Assembly (NCBI RefSeq): GCF_001279725.1
Contig: NZ_LGDE01000460.1
Coordinates: 1 to 23,802 of the forward strand
DNA from: Streptomyces sp. WM4235
Lineage (GTDB): Bacteria; Actinomycetota; Actinomycetes; Streptomycetales; Streptomycetaceae
Direction of reading: 5' to 3'
Length of the DNA stretch: 23,802 bases
Numbering within the stretch: the first letter of the stretch is position 1; each line of letters opens with the position of its first letter. The notes below the pieces were generated by a model. It was given only the letters and a program-made list of their open reading frames with translations, was not told the DNA's origin and did not search any database. The position numbers and the translations under genes were made by a program. Of this stretch, positions 1 to 7,379 are shown piece by piece.

Positions 1-352
1 CGTCGAGGTCGTGCGGGGCCGTCGCGGTGGCCGGGTGGGGCCCGGCCGGGGCCGACTCCGGCCGGGCCCCGGGCGCCCACGCGGGACGGGCCGGGGCCGG
101 GGCGGGAACCACCGCCGGAGCGGGGGCCGCGATCGACTCGGCCGCGACCGGAGCCGGGGGCACCACCGGGGCCGGGGCGGTGGTCCAGCGCCCCGGGCGG
201 GGGGCCTGGGAAGGCGCCGTCGCGTCGGGCCGGATCGCTCCGTCTGCGGCGGCGGGGCCCGGGCGGGCGCCGGCGGCGAGGGGCCGGGAACCGTGCGGGA
301 CCGGAGGAACGGGGAAGTCGCCCGTCGTGGACGTGGTGCGGGTGGGGTACAT
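1..352 (-). CDS. Partial Pro/Ala-rich protein of unknown function (3' end beyond left edge)
   Basis: An open frame of 117 codons runs from an ATG at 352-350 off the left edge without a stop. The start is well supported: GGAGG lies five bases before the ATG, and the upstream gene stops only 11 bases before it, so the two are probably co-transcribed. The visible protein begins MYPTRTTSTTGDFPVPPVP and is rich in Pro, Ala and Gly, with repeated AP/PAP segments. No signal peptide, membrane segment or catalytic motif is visible. It looks like a disordered N-terminal region whose folded part, if any, lies outside the window. The neighbour suggests a cell-envelope context, but I do not recognise the family and assign no function. 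Confidence 0.6.
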   Translation of the reverse strand, partial: MYPTRTTSTTGDFPVPPVPHGSRPLAAGARPGPAAADGAIRPDATAPSQAPRPGRWTTAPAPVVPPAPVAAESIAAPAPAVVPAPAPARPAWAPGARPESAPAGPHPATATAPHDLD

Positions 353-363
353 CGTTGCCTCCG

Positions 364-1818
364 TCATGCGAACAGCCGGCGCCAGGTTTCCGGGCCCGGG
401 TAGCCGTCGGCCGAGGCGCCGCGCCAGCCCTGGGCGCGCTGGAAGGCCTCGACGTTGCGGCGATCGGCCTCGCTCCAGAGGGCGCCCGGGCCGGACGTGT
501 AGTGCTTGCCGAAGCCCTTCTGCACCAGTCGGCGACCGAGGGCGGTGATGAGCGCGTGGGACCGGCCCGGTCGGAAGAAGGCCTTCCCCGGGTAGGCGGG
601 CACCCCGCCCGGCCCCGCCTGACCGACCGGTGTCGTCGGCTTCGTGGGCGTGGTCGGTTTGGTGGGCGTGGTCGATGCCGCCGGCGGGATGCTCTTGCCC
701 TGCCTCAGGGCCAGCAGCCGCCAGGTGTGGGCGCCGGGAATGCCGTCGGCGTCCGCGCCGGTCCATCCCTGCGCCCGTTGGAACGCCTGGGTGGCCAGCC
801 GGTCCTCGTCGGACCACACCGGGCCGGGGCCGTTGGGGTAGAAGCGGGCGCCGCCGCGTTCGATCAGCAACCGGCCGAGCTGGGTCACGTACTCGTTGTT
901 CGCGCCCGGCCCGAACTTCGAGGCACCGGGGAAGGTCGCCGACACCGCCGGCGGGGACCCGGTCGCCGGGAGTTCGACGGGCGTCACCGGAGGCGTGGGC
1001 GTGCTGCCGGGGACGCCTCCCGTGACCCCGTTGAAGCGGTAGGGGAGGTACTTCGTCGCGTTGGCCCAGTACCCGTACGGGGTGGCCTGTTTGCGGGTGT
1101 GCGGGCGGGTCTGCTCGTAGGCGACGTAGTGCGTCCGCGTCCCGTCGACCCAGCCGCCGAAGAGGACGACGTGCGAGCCGTTGTTGGGGTCCGCCGGATT
1201 GTGGAAGAGCAGCATGTCGCCCGGCAGCAGTTCCTCCTTCGCGATCCGGGTGGCGAAGGTGTCGAGGCTGCCGGTCCACTCGTTGGTGCCGAGGTTCCAG
1301 GCCATCGAGACGTAGCCCGAGCAGTCCTGCCGGTAGCCGTCCGACCAGTACTCGGACATGCTGTAGGGGACCTTGGCGTCCAGCCACAGCTTCGCCCGGT
1401 TGATGATCGTCGTCCGGTCGATGCGTCGGATCGTCGACGGGGCACCGGGCAGACCGCCGGGCTTGGCGGGCGTGCCCTTCGGCCCGTGCAGCGGGGATCG
1501 GCCGCCTTGCGGGGAGCCCGGATCGGGGTCGTCGAGCCGCACCGGGCCGAGTCCGGGTGCCGCGGCGGAGGCGGCCAGTGCGGCGGAGCCGCCGCCGCCC
1601 AGGACCACGCCGGCGGCGGTGGCGAGCACCAGCGCCCGGCGCGCGCCGCGGGCGGCGCGGTGGCCGCCGTCGCGAAGCGGTATGGCCCGCGCACGGGCGA
1701 GGGCGCGACGGCGCTGCGCGCACCCGAGGCAGACGCAGTCGCCCGCGGGCTCGTACTCCTCGAAGACCGGCATGGGCATCTGCGGCATCTGCACATGCAC
1801 CGGCGGCTGCATCGTCAT
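364..1818 (-). CDS. Peptidoglycan-binding NlpC/P60-like cell-wall hydrolase
   Basis: About 484 residues, predicted to act on or bind the cell wall. Order: a short Cys cluster (CVCLGC, about 28-33) before an RRR stretch; a hydrophobic signal or membrane segment (about 62-84); an NlpC/P60-like domain with DCSGYVS (Cys about 166) and GSHVVLFGG (His about 216) as the likely catalytic pair; a TPTKP-type repeat linker; and two related peptidoglycan-binding modules (about 300-370 and 415-484), each with WSxxDR, AFQRAQGW and a G-P-x-TW ending. The ATG at 1818 is chosen because the in-frame extension to 1920 needs a TTG start and adds non-domain sequence. GGGGAG lies about a dozen bases upstream; an ATG two codons later is also possible. 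An internal LPATG is too far from the C-terminus to be a sorting signal. The substrate bond is not determined. Confidence 0.88.
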   Translation of the reverse strand: MTMQPPVHVQMPQMPMPVFEEYEPAGDCVCLGCAQRRRALARARAIPLRDGGHRAARGARRALVLATAAGVVLGGGGSAALAASAAAPGLGPVRLDDPDPGSPQGGRSPLHGPKGTPAKPGGLPGAPSTIRRIDRTTIINRAKLWLDAKVPYSMSEYWSDGYRQDCSGYVSMAWNLGTNEWTGSLDTFATRIAKEELLPGDMLLFHNPADPNNGSHVVLFGGWVDGTRTHYVAYEQTRPHTRKQATPYGYWANATKYLPYRFNGVTGGVPGSTPTPPVTPVELPATGSPPAVSATFPGASKFGPGANNEYVTQLGRLLIERGGARFYPNGPGPVWSDEDRLATQAFQRAQGWTGADADGIPGAHTWRLLALRQGKSIPPAASTTPTKPTTPTKPTTPVGQAGPGGVPAYPGKAFFRPGRSHALITALGRRLVQKGFGKHYTSGPGALWSEADRRNVEAFQRAQGWRGASADGYPGPETWRRLFA

Positions 1819-1987
1819 GCGGTTCCGTCCACTCCCCTGCTCGTCCACTGGTCCGGCGTCCGGGCACGCATCTGGCGGGGCATCAGATTCGGCTCGGCCC
1901 AGACATATCGTGCACGACAAACCCCTTAAACATGGGTTAATCGGACAACACGGGCGCGGCTGGTCACGAGCACGTCCGGAGGTGGGG

Positions 1988-1993
1988 TAGAGT
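1988..1993 (+). promoter_or_regulatory. Candidate -10 element of the tRNA-Lys gene
   Basis: TAGAGT lies 15 bases before the mature tRNA 5' end in the only AT-leaning part of this leader, as expected for a housekeeping-sigma -10 box. No convincing -35 box is visible about 17 bases upstream. The rest of 1819-2008 is non-coding leader for the two divergent genes. Confidence 0.4.
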
Positions 1994-2008
1994 TTTGCCT
2001 GTCACCAA

Positions 2009-2082
2009 GCGCCGCTAGCTCAGTTGGTTAGAGCAGCTGACTCTTAATCAGCGGGTCCGGGGTTCGAGTCCCTGGCGGCGCA
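2009..2082 (+). tRNA. tRNA-Lys (anticodon CTT)
   Basis: A full cloverleaf can be drawn. The acceptor arms gcgccgc (2009-2015) and gcggcgc (2075-2081) pair perfectly, followed by discriminator A at 2082. The D arm is gctc/gagc, the anticodon arm gctga/tcagc with loop ctcttaa, and the T arm carries the ttcgagt loop. CTT at 2043-2045 reads AAG lysine codons. CCA is not encoded. The gene stands alone and is followed at once by a strong terminator. Confidence 0.96.
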
Positions 2083-2089
2083 CAGACGA

Positions 2090-2129
2090 GAAGAAACCCC
2101 CCGAGGCGAAAGCCTCGGGGGGTTTCTTC
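2090..2129. terminator. Strong bidirectional intrinsic terminator
   Basis: An 18-bp perfect stem (2090-2107 with 2112-2129) closes a GAAA tetraloop. The core is a run of six C against six G, flanked by AAA/TTT arms, so a U-rich tract is formed on either strand. It lies eight bases after the tRNA and 33 bases after the stop of the leftward sortase gene, so it probably ends both transcripts. Confidence 0.88.
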
Positions 2130-2162
2130 GTTCGCTCGTCCGGCCGTGCCCGCGCCACCTGC

Positions 2163-2825
2163 CTACACCGCCGTTCCGGTCCGGGCGCCGACGCCCGTCA
2201 GGTAGGCGGAAACCACCACATTGGCCGTGTACTGCTTGGCGGCCTTGTCGTACGTGCCCCCGCACGTCACCAGTCGCAGTTCCGCCCGCCCCTTGATCCG
2301 CGGGCCGTACGCCTTGGCCGGGTCGAAGCCGGCGCGCTCGTAGACCCTCACGTCCTCGATCGTGAACTCCGCGACCGAGCCGTCCGCCCGGTGGACCCGG
2401 ACCTTGCCGCCCGGCTCGGCGGTGCTCAGACCGAAGAACACGGCGGGCTTGGACTTGGTGTCCACGTGGCCGACCATCAACGCGGTGCCGGCCGCGCCCG
2501 GCAGGGTGCCGCCGCTCCACCAGCCCACCGTGCCCGGGCTCTCGTACGGCGGCGGCTCGATCGCACCCTGCGCGTCGAGCCTGCGGAAGATCACCGGCGC
2601 CTGGATGCCCATGGCGGGCACGTCCACCCGCGCCGGCAGGGCCCCGGCCAGCGGGGCGTGCGCCGCCGGCAGCCCCGGGACCACCACCCCGCCCGCCTGA
2701 CCGGCGGGCGAGGGCGGAACCCCGGTGATCTCGCGACCCCACAGCCACAGGCCGCACACCAACACCGACCACGCGGCGACGGTCAGCACACGGGATCCGC
2801 CGGAGCTCCTCGGCTCCCCGGTCAC
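2163..2825 (-). CDS. Class F sortase
   Basis: 220 residues; a membrane-anchored transpeptidase expected to attach a surface protein to the envelope. One N-terminal membrane segment (about 14-30), a Pro/Gly-rich linker, then a sortase beta-barrel from about 65. VGHVD places the catalytic His at 120 and LVTCGG the nucleophilic Cys at 188, matching actinobacterial class F enzymes. The barrel continues through NVVVSAYL. Between Cys188 and NVVV there are lysines but no arginine, so the usual third catalytic residue is not obvious; the sequence there reads YTAN. The GTG start lies 13 bases after the stop of the upstream secreted-protein gene, which fits a sortase/substrate operon. The transcript likely ends at 2090-2129. 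Confidence 0.88.
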   Translation of the reverse strand: MTGEPRSSGGSRVLTVAAWSVLVCGLWLWGREITGVPPSPAGQAGGVVVPGLPAAHAPLAGALPARVDVPAMGIQAPVIFRRLDAQGAIEPPPYESPGTVGWWSGGTLPGAAGTALMVGHVDTKSKPAVFFGLSTAEPGGKVRVHRADGSVAEFTIEDVRVYERAGFDPAKAYGPRIKGRAELRLVTCGGTYDKAAKQYTANVVVSAYLTGVGARTGTAV

Positions 2826-2838
2826 CGGAGACGGACCC

Positions 2839-3492
2839 TCACTCGCCGCTGCGGCGACGGCGCAGGGTCAGGGCCCGGCCGGCGACGGCCAGCGTCGCAG
2901 CGGCGGCCAGGACGGCGCCGATCACCGTGTGCGGCAGGCCCGGGCCGTCGGCGTCGTGGCTCTTCTTCGCGGTCACGGTCGCCTGCGCGCCCTCCGCGGC
3001 CCGGGCCTGTTCCCGTTCCTTGGCGATCTTCGTGGACGCGGCCAGCTCGGCGGCCATGCCGCCGCCGCCCGCGTGGACGGGCCAGACCGGCGAGTGGTGC
3101 GGGTTCGGGCGGTCACGGTGGATCTGAATCGAGCCGCGCACCTCCCGACCCTCGCACTTGACCCGGATCTCGTGCCATCCGGGCTCGGCGTGGTGGGCGA
3201 TGGTCGCCTCGCCCCCCAGGATCTTCCGGTCCTCGCGGCCCGGGGACAGCCTGGCCTCCCAGGCGAACACGGACGACGTGGCGGAGGCCCAGTCGCACGC
3301 GCAGCCGCGGACCTCCAACTTGACCCGGTCCCCCGGTTCGGCGGGATTCGGCCGGACCGAGACGCTGCCGCGGTCCCGATCCCTGTCCCGGTCCCAGTCC
3401 TCGGCGACGACGGTGGGCGCGGCCACGGCGGTGAGGGCCGTCAGGGCGACGGCCACCCCGGTGGCACGGAAAGCGATCAGAGCACTGCGCAT
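2839..3492 (-). CDS. Secreted membrane- or wall-anchored protein, probable class F sortase partner
   Basis: 217 residues. The ATG at 3492 follows GAGGAGG by six bases; a longer frame to 3510 would need a TTG codon inside that ribosome site. A signal peptide (about 1-30) ends near VVA. Next come a charged DRDRDRD stretch and a compact beta-rich domain with a CAC motif and a second Cys in VKCEGREVRG, probably a disulfide-stabilised Ig-like fold. A helical Ala/Glu-rich stretch follows, then GLPHT (185-189), a hydrophobic helix and an RRRR tail. That end has the layout of a sortase sorting signal, LPxT-helix-basic tail, although the residue after Thr is Val rather than Gly. It lies directly upstream of the class F sortase. 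No enzymatic function is evident. Confidence 0.8.
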   Translation of the reverse strand: MRSALIAFRATGVAVALTALTAVAAPTVVAEDWDRDRDRDRGSVSVRPNPAEPGDRVKLEVRGCACDWASATSSVFAWEARLSPGREDRKILGGEATIAHHAEPGWHEIRVKCEGREVRGSIQIHRDRPNPHHSPVWPVHAGGGGMAAELAASTKIAKEREQARAAEGAQATVTAKKSHDADGPGLPHTVIGAVLAAAATLAVAGRALTLRRRRSGE

Positions 3493-3527
3493 GGTGAACC
3501 TCCTCGACAAGGAGCCTCACGCGCGGC

Positions 3528-3553
3528 GCGCCGCTCCGCATCCGGAGCGGCGC
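3528..3553. promoter_or_regulatory. Perfect 11-bp hairpin upstream of the secreted-protein gene
   Basis: GCGCCGCTCCG (3528-3538) and CGGAGCGGCGC (3543-3553) pair perfectly around a 4-base loop. It lies 35 bases upstream of the secreted-protein ATG and 75 bases downstream of the HAD gene stop. No T-run follows on either strand. It could be a leader stem-loop, an operator, or a GC-type terminator for the HAD gene. Confidence 0.5.
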
Positions 3554-3561
3554 CCGCTTGG

Positions 3562-3605
3562 CCCGTACGTGTCAGCCGTACGCCCCGTACGTGTCAGCCG
3601 TACGC
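3562..3605. repeat. Two exact tandem copies of a 22-bp sequence with CGTACG palindromes
   Basis: The 22-bp unit occupies 3562-3583 and 3584-3605 without a mismatch. It begins CCCGTACGTG and ends CAGCCGTACGC, so the array carries several GTAC-centred near-palindromes. It lies in the non-coding gap between the HAD gene and the secreted-protein gene, 70-113 bases before the latter's start, where an operator or upstream activator site could be. Confidence 0.9.
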
Positions 3606-3628
3606 GTTGAAACGCAGGTGATCCGGTG

Positions 3629-4408
3629 TCAGACGAGATCGACCAGGTCGGCGATCGAGTCGACCGTCTTCGTCGGACGGTAGGGGAACTTCTCGGTGTC
3701 CTCGACCGAGGTGAGACCGGTCAGCACCAGGAAGGTCTGCATGCCCGCCTCCAGCCCGGCCAGGACGTCGGTGTCCATCCGGTCGCCGATCATCGCGCTG
3801 CTCTCGGAGTGCGCGCCGATGGCGTTGAGGCCGGTCCGCATCATCAGCGGGTTGGGCTTGCCGGCGAAGTACGGCTGCTTGCCCGTCGCCTTGGTGATCA
3901 GCGCGGCGACCGCGCCCGTGGCGGGCAGCGGGCCCTCGGTGGACGGGCCGGTCTCGTCGGGGTTGGTGCAGATGAAGCGGGCGCCGGCGTTGATCAGCCG
4001 GACGGCCTTGGTCATCGCCTCGAAGCTGTACGTGCGGGTCTCGCCCAGCACCACGTAGTCCGGCTCGTGGTCCGTGAGGATGTAGCCGATGTCGTGCAGG
4101 GCGGTGGTCAGCCCGGCCTCGCCGATGACGTACGCCGTGCCGCCCGGACGCTGGTCGTCGAGGAACTTGGCGGTGGCGAGCGCGGAGGTCCAGATGTTCT
4201 CGACGGGCACCTGGAGACCCATGCGGTTGAGGCGGGCCTGGAGGTCGCGCGGGGTGTAGATGGAGTTGTTGGTCAGCACCAGGAAGGGCTTGCCGGACTC
4301 GCGCAGCCGCTTGATGAAGGCATCCGCGCCCGGGATCGGGGTGCCCTCGTGGATGAGGACCCCGTCCATGTCGGTGAGCCAGGATTCGATCGGCTTGCGC
4401 TCTGCCAC
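3629..4408 (-). CDS. HAD-IIA family sugar/nucleotide phosphatase (NagD-like)
   Basis: 259 residues, the usual NagD/HAD-IIA length; a soluble cytosolic phosphatase. Motif I is DMDGV (nucleophile Asp13, acid/base Asp15), motif II is LTNNS (46-49 region), the motif III lysine is in GKPNPLM, and the Mg-binding motif IV is GDRMDTD, followed by [10 protein letters not shown]. The C2-type cap lies between motifs II and III, including [13 protein letters not shown]. The GTG start at 4408 has GGAG eight bases upstream. Related enzymes hydrolyse sugar phosphates, nucleotides or 4-nitrophenyl phosphate; the substrate cannot be read from sequence. It lies beyond the hairpin that follows the phosphodiesterase gene, so it is probably not in the phosphonate transcript. 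Confidence 0.92.
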   Translation of the reverse strand: MAERKPIESWLTDMDGVLIHEGTPIPGADAFIKRLRESGKPFLVLTNNSIYTPRDLQARLNRMGLQVPVENIWTSALATAKFLDDQRPGGTAYVIGEAGLTTALHDIGYILTDHEPDYVVLGETRTYSFEAMTKAVRLINAGARFICTNPDETGPSTEGPLPATGAVAALITKATGKQPYFAGKPNPLMMRTGLNAIGAHSESSAMIGDRMDTDVLAGLEAGMQTFLVLTGLTSVEDTEKFPYRPTKTVDSIADLVDLV

Positions 4409-4474
4409 GGGGGTTCTCCGCTCTGCGGGGCCTCTGACCTCGGGGGCCTCTGGTCTCTACCACCCTATCCGGCA

Positions 4475-4507
4475 CGGGCCGTGGGCGCGGAGCCCGTCCA
4501 CGGCCCG
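4475..4507. terminator. Candidate terminator hairpin after the phosphodiesterase gene
   Basis: A perfect 10-bp stem (cgggccgtgg, 4475-4484, with 4498-4507) closes a 13-base loop. It starts 22 bases past the phosphodiesterase stop in the direction of transcription. There is no U-tract, as is common for actinomycete terminators, so this call rests on position and stem strength. Confidence 0.5.
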
Positions 4508-4529
4508 GACATCGGCCCCTCGCGGCGGC

Positions 4530-6065
4530 TCAGCCGAGGGTGACGTCGTCCACGGCCCAGAACCAGTTGTTGGCGCCGCTGTAGCGGAAGCGGACCTGGA
4601 CGTCGGTGGCGCCGGCCGGTACCCGCAGGCTCAGGCTCTCGGTCCTGGCGAGGGCGTCGGCCGCGTACGTCTTGACCACGGTCGGGGCGCCGCCGTTGTA
4701 CGAGACCAGGACCTGGGCGGTCTGCCCGGCCTCGTGGCGGTAGTGGCTCCGGTAGGTCAGGGTCCTCGTGGAGCCGCCGGTGACCGGCCACTTGGGGGTG
4801 ACCAGGGTGGAGTCGAAGGTGCCGGTGTGGCTCTTGTCGTCCCACTCGTCGGAGTCCGCCACGGCGAACACGTCGCGGGAGCGGACGTTCAGCTCGCGCC
4901 ACTGGTCGCGCTGTGACTGGCTCCAGAACTCGTCGGTCGCGAAGGCCCACCCGGCCCACTCGGTGACCCCGCCCGTGCCCATCTTCGAGTTGTCCACGGC
5001 CCAGCCGGCGGGCGGGGTGTGCGTGAAGCCCTTCGCTCCGGCCGGGATGCCCGTCTCGTCCACGCGGGCCTGGAGGTTGGGGCGCAGGGTGTCGAAGGGG
5101 TCGTTGTCGGGGGCGTTCAGCGGGACCCCGTCGAGGGCGGCGCCGCCGACGCCGACCTGGGCGAGCGCGGTCGCGGCGACGTCGACGAGCCGTACGTCGG
5201 TGCGTACCGAACCCGCTTGGATCCCGGGGCCCTTGGCGATGACGAAGGTGCCGCGCTCCGCGATCGTGGATCCGCCGTGGCCGCCGCCGTCGGTGTGGCC
5301 GTGGTCGGTGGTGACCAGGATCGTCCAGTTCTCCCGGTCGCGGGTGGGTCGGTTCTCGACGGCGGTGAGGAGCTTGCCGACGAGGACGTCGACGCGGGCG
5401 ATGGCGTTGAGGTACTCCTGGCTCGCCGCGCCGGAGGTGTGGCCCGCGTGGTCGACCTCGCCGAGGTAGACGAAGGCGGCGTCCGGGTTCTGGTCGCGCA
5501 GTTCGGCGGCGGCCGCGGCGGCGATCTTGGGGTCCTCGCTGCCGTAGCCGTCGCGGTCGCCCTTGAGGGAGAGCCGCTTGTCGACCTTCGAGGAGAAGAT
5601 CGGGCCGTTCTGGTCGGTGGAGGTGATGGGCTCCCAGTCGGCGGCGGCGTAGGTGTTGAGGGCCGGCTTGGCGTTCTCGACGCGGGTCAGGAAGTCCGGG
5701 TACGCCGTGTAGTTCTTGCCGGTGAAGGAGTTGTCCTTCACGCCGTGCTTGTCGGGCCAGACGCCGGTGGCGATGCTGGACCAGCCGGGGCCGGAGGAGG
5801 TGACGGCCATCGGGTTCGCGTAGAGGGTGCTCTTGGCGGTCAGGCCCTGGGCCATCAGGCCGTTGAGATGGGGCGCGTCGGCGGCCTTGACGCGGTCGAG
5901 GACGACGCCGTCGAGACCGATGACGAGCACCTTGTCGGTGCCGGCGGCCTCGGTGCCGGCGGCCTCGGTGGCGCCGGCGGGGTGGGCGCCGAGGGCGGTG
6001 GCCAGCAGGGTGGCGGCGACGGCGGCGACCGTCAGGACGCGGCGCGGCGACTGGGCAGGGGACAC
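4530..6065 (-). CDS. Secreted alkaline-phosphatase-superfamily phosphodiesterase/phosphatase with C-terminal beta-sandwich domain
   Basis: 511 residues. A signal peptide (about 1-32) points to export. The type I phosphodiesterase/alkaline phosphatase core begins VLVIGLDGV (Asp52), has a Thr/Ser cluster at 89-91 before GPGWSSIATG as the likely nucleophile site, then EVDHAGH (Asp205, His206, His209), TTDHGH (Asp254, His255, His257) and GGGHGG (His263), giving a complete two-metal ligand set. From about 335 a MAM/carbohydrate-binding-like beta-sandwich ends NNWFWAVDDVTLG. The GTG at 6065 has GGAGGAG four bases upstream. The leader contains the same 17-bp motif as the FAD oxidoreductase leader, suggesting shared control. 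By inference it could release phosphate or aminophosphonate from extracellular esters for the neighbouring importer. The superfamily also includes phosphonoacetate hydrolase, but the exact substrate is not readable. Confidence 0.9.
   Translation of the reverse strand: MSPAQSPRRVLTVAAVAATLLATALGAHPAGATEAAGTEAAGTDKVLVIGLDGVVLDRVKAADAPHLNGLMAQGLTAKSTLYANPMAVTSSGPGWSSIATGVWPDKHGVKDNSFTGKNYTAYPDFLTRVENAKPALNTYAAADWEPITSTDQNGPIFSSKVDKRLSLKGDRDGYGSEDPKIAAAAAAELRDQNPDAAFVYLGEVDHAGHTSGAASQEYLNAIARVDVLVGKLLTAVENRPTRDRENWTILVTTDHGHTDGGGHGGSTIAERGTFVIAKGPGIQAGSVRTDVRLVDVAATALAQVGVGGAALDGVPLNAPDNDPFDTLRPNLQARVDETGIPAGAKGFTHTPPAGWAVDNSKMGTGGVTEWAGWAFATDEFWSQSQRDQWRELNVRSRDVFAVADSDEWDDKSHTGTFDSTLVTPKWPVTGGSTRTLTYRSHYRHEAGQTAQVLVSYNGGAPTVVKTYAADALARTESLSLRVPAGATDVQVRFRYSGANNWFWAVDDVTLG
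5938..5967. repeat. Exact 15-bp tandem repeat encoding EAAGT twice
   Basis: Two identical copies of GTGCCGGCGGCCTCG lie head to tail inside the phosphodiesterase gene. They code for EAAGTEAAGT just after the signal peptide. The repeat is in frame and sits in a linker, so it is probably a neutral slippage product. Confidence 0.9.
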
Positions 6066-6138
6066 GTGCTCCTCCGGAGTGATCGTGGGGATGGCGCGGC
6101 GGGCGTGCGACGGGTCCGGACCGCGGCGCGGGGGCTTC

Positions 6139-6155
6139 GGTCCAGACCCGTTATC
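6139..6155 (-). promoter_or_regulatory. Putative GntR-regulator operator upstream of the secreted phosphodiesterase
   Basis: On the plus strand the site reads GGTCCAGACCCGTTATC. It matches 14 of 17 bases of the site at 12151-12167. The left part, GGTC-CA-GACC, is a dyad close to the GGTCTAGACC core known for HutC-subfamily GntR regulators such as DasR. It lies 73 bases before the phosphodiesterase GTG. The flanking TTATC half is the most AT-rich part of this leader and could overlap the -10 region. Binding by the GntR protein at 12223-12993 is inferred. Confidence 0.6.
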
Positions 6156-6198
6156 CCAACGTCACTCTCCAGGCCTCAGGTGGCCAGGGAGTAACCGG

Positions 6199-7290
6199 TC
6201 AGCTTCCGGTTGCCGACTTCCACGCGTCCACGTGGGCCTTGAGGTTCTTGTCGATGTCCGCCCAGTCGGGCTCGAAGATCTCGACGCCCGACATCAGCTT
6301 GGTGAGTTGGACGGCGTTGGCGTCGGTCGGCTTGACGTCGGTGCGCGCGGGGAAGCCGCCGCCGACCTCGCTGACCAGCTTCTGGGCCTCCTCGCCGAGC
6401 AGGAAGTCCAGGAGCTTGCGGCCGTTCTCGGTGTGCGGGGCCTTGTCGACCAGGCCGGCCGCGTACGGCAGGGAGAAGGTGGTGGGCCTGCCGCCCTCCT
6501 TGGCAGGGAACCAGATGCCCAGGTTCGGCATGGACTTGGCCTGCGCGAAGTTCATCTGCACGTCGCCGTTGGCGACGAGCAGCTCTCCCTTGTCGGTCTT
6601 CGGGGCGAGCTTGCTGGTGGAGGAGGACGGGCCGACGTTGTTGGCCTGAAGCTTCTTGAGGTACTCCATCGCCGGTTCCTTGCCGCCGAAGTCGTGCATC
6701 GACTTGACGAGCACGGCGGTGCCGTCGCCCGCGACGCCCGGGGTGGAGTACTGCAGGCGGCCCTTGTACTTGGCGTCCAGCAGCTCTTCCCAGGTCTTGG
6801 GGGCCTGGGACAACTCCTTCTTGTTGTAGACGAATCCGAAGTAGTTGTTGACGATCGACGTCCACTTGCCGTCGGTGGCCTTGTCGGCGCCGCTGACCTT
6901 CTCCGAGCCGTGGGGCGCGTAGGCCTGGAGGAGGCCCTTCCCGTCGGCCTGTTGGATGAAGGGCGGCAGGGTGACCAGGACGTCCGCCTGGGTGTTGGTC
7001 TTCTCGCGGACGGCGCGCTGCACCATCTCGCCCGAGCCGCCCTCGACGTACTTGACCTCGATGCCGGTCTCCTTGGTGAACGCGGCGAAGACCTTGTCGT
7101 ACCAGCCGTCGCCCTTCTCGCCCTTGAGGCCGTCGGCGCTGTAGACGGTGACGATCTTCTCGCCGGCCTGGGAGTCGGCGGCGCCCGATCCGCCGCCGCA
7201 GGCGGTGAGGCAGGCGGCGAGGGCGAGGCCGCCGGTGACGGCGGCGGTGGTGCGAAGGGGAATGCGACGACGGTTGCGCTTGCCGGGCAT
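6199..7290 (-). CDS. ABC transporter substrate-binding lipoprotein, 2-aminoethylphosphonate (PhnS-like) type
   Basis: 363 residues; captures the ligand outside the membrane for the two permeases and ATPase encoded upstream. The basic N-terminus and hydrophobic stretch end in LTACGGG, a lipobox with Cys31, so the mature protein is lipid-anchored. The rest has the iron/phosphonate-binding type 2 periplasmic fold: KIVTVYSADG, the RAVREKTNTQADVLVT segment, and a late PYAAGLVDKAPHTENG motif. The ATG at 7290 follows AAGGAAG by five bases. The gap to the upstream permease is 89 bases and very C-rich on the coding strand, with no visible promoter, so it is probably the distal gene of the importer operon. 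Ligand assignment rests on the surrounding phosphonate genes; Fe3+ or another organophosphorus ligand is the alternative. Confidence 0.88.
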   Translation of the reverse strand: MPGKRNRRRIPLRTTAAVTGGLALAACLTACGGGSGAADSQAGEKIVTVYSADGLKGEKGDGWYDKVFAAFTKETGIEVKYVEGGSGEMVQRAVREKTNTQADVLVTLPPFIQQADGKGLLQAYAPHGSEKVSGADKATDGKWTSIVNNYFGFVYNKKELSQAPKTWEELLDAKYKGRLQYSTPGVAGDGTAVLVKSMHDFGGKEPAMEYLKKLQANNVGPSSSTSKLAPKTDKGELLVANGDVQMNFAQAKSMPNLGIWFPAKEGGRPTTFSLPYAAGLVDKAPHTENGRKLLDFLLGEEAQKLVSEVGGGFPARTDVKPTDANAVQLTKLMSGVEIFEPDWADIDKNLKAHVDAWKSATGS

Positions 7291-7379
7291 GGGGCTTCCT
7301 TACGGGAAAGGGAGTCGGCAGGGTTCGGCGGTGCGGGGTGGGGCGGCGAGGGGTGGGGTGCGGGCGTGACCGGGGCGGG

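Noticed and set aside
364..1818. LPATG motif in the peptidoglycan-binding hydrolase as a sortase signal
   Set aside because: It lies in the middle of the protein, followed by two folded binding modules and no hydrophobic helix plus basic tail.
1819..2008. A c-di-AMP (ydaO-type) riboswitch in front of the cell-wall hydrolase gene
   Set aside because: Such riboswitches precede several Streptomyces wall hydrolases, but the gap is under 200 bases, is shared with a divergent tRNA promoter, and shows none of the conserved helices I could recognise.
4530..6065. Phosphonoacetate hydrolase (PhnA) as the specific identity of the secreted enzyme
   Set aside because: The superfamily is the same and the phosphonate context is suggestive, but a signal peptide, a length of 511 residues and a C-terminal beta-sandwich domain differ from cytosolic PhnA, so only the broader call is made.
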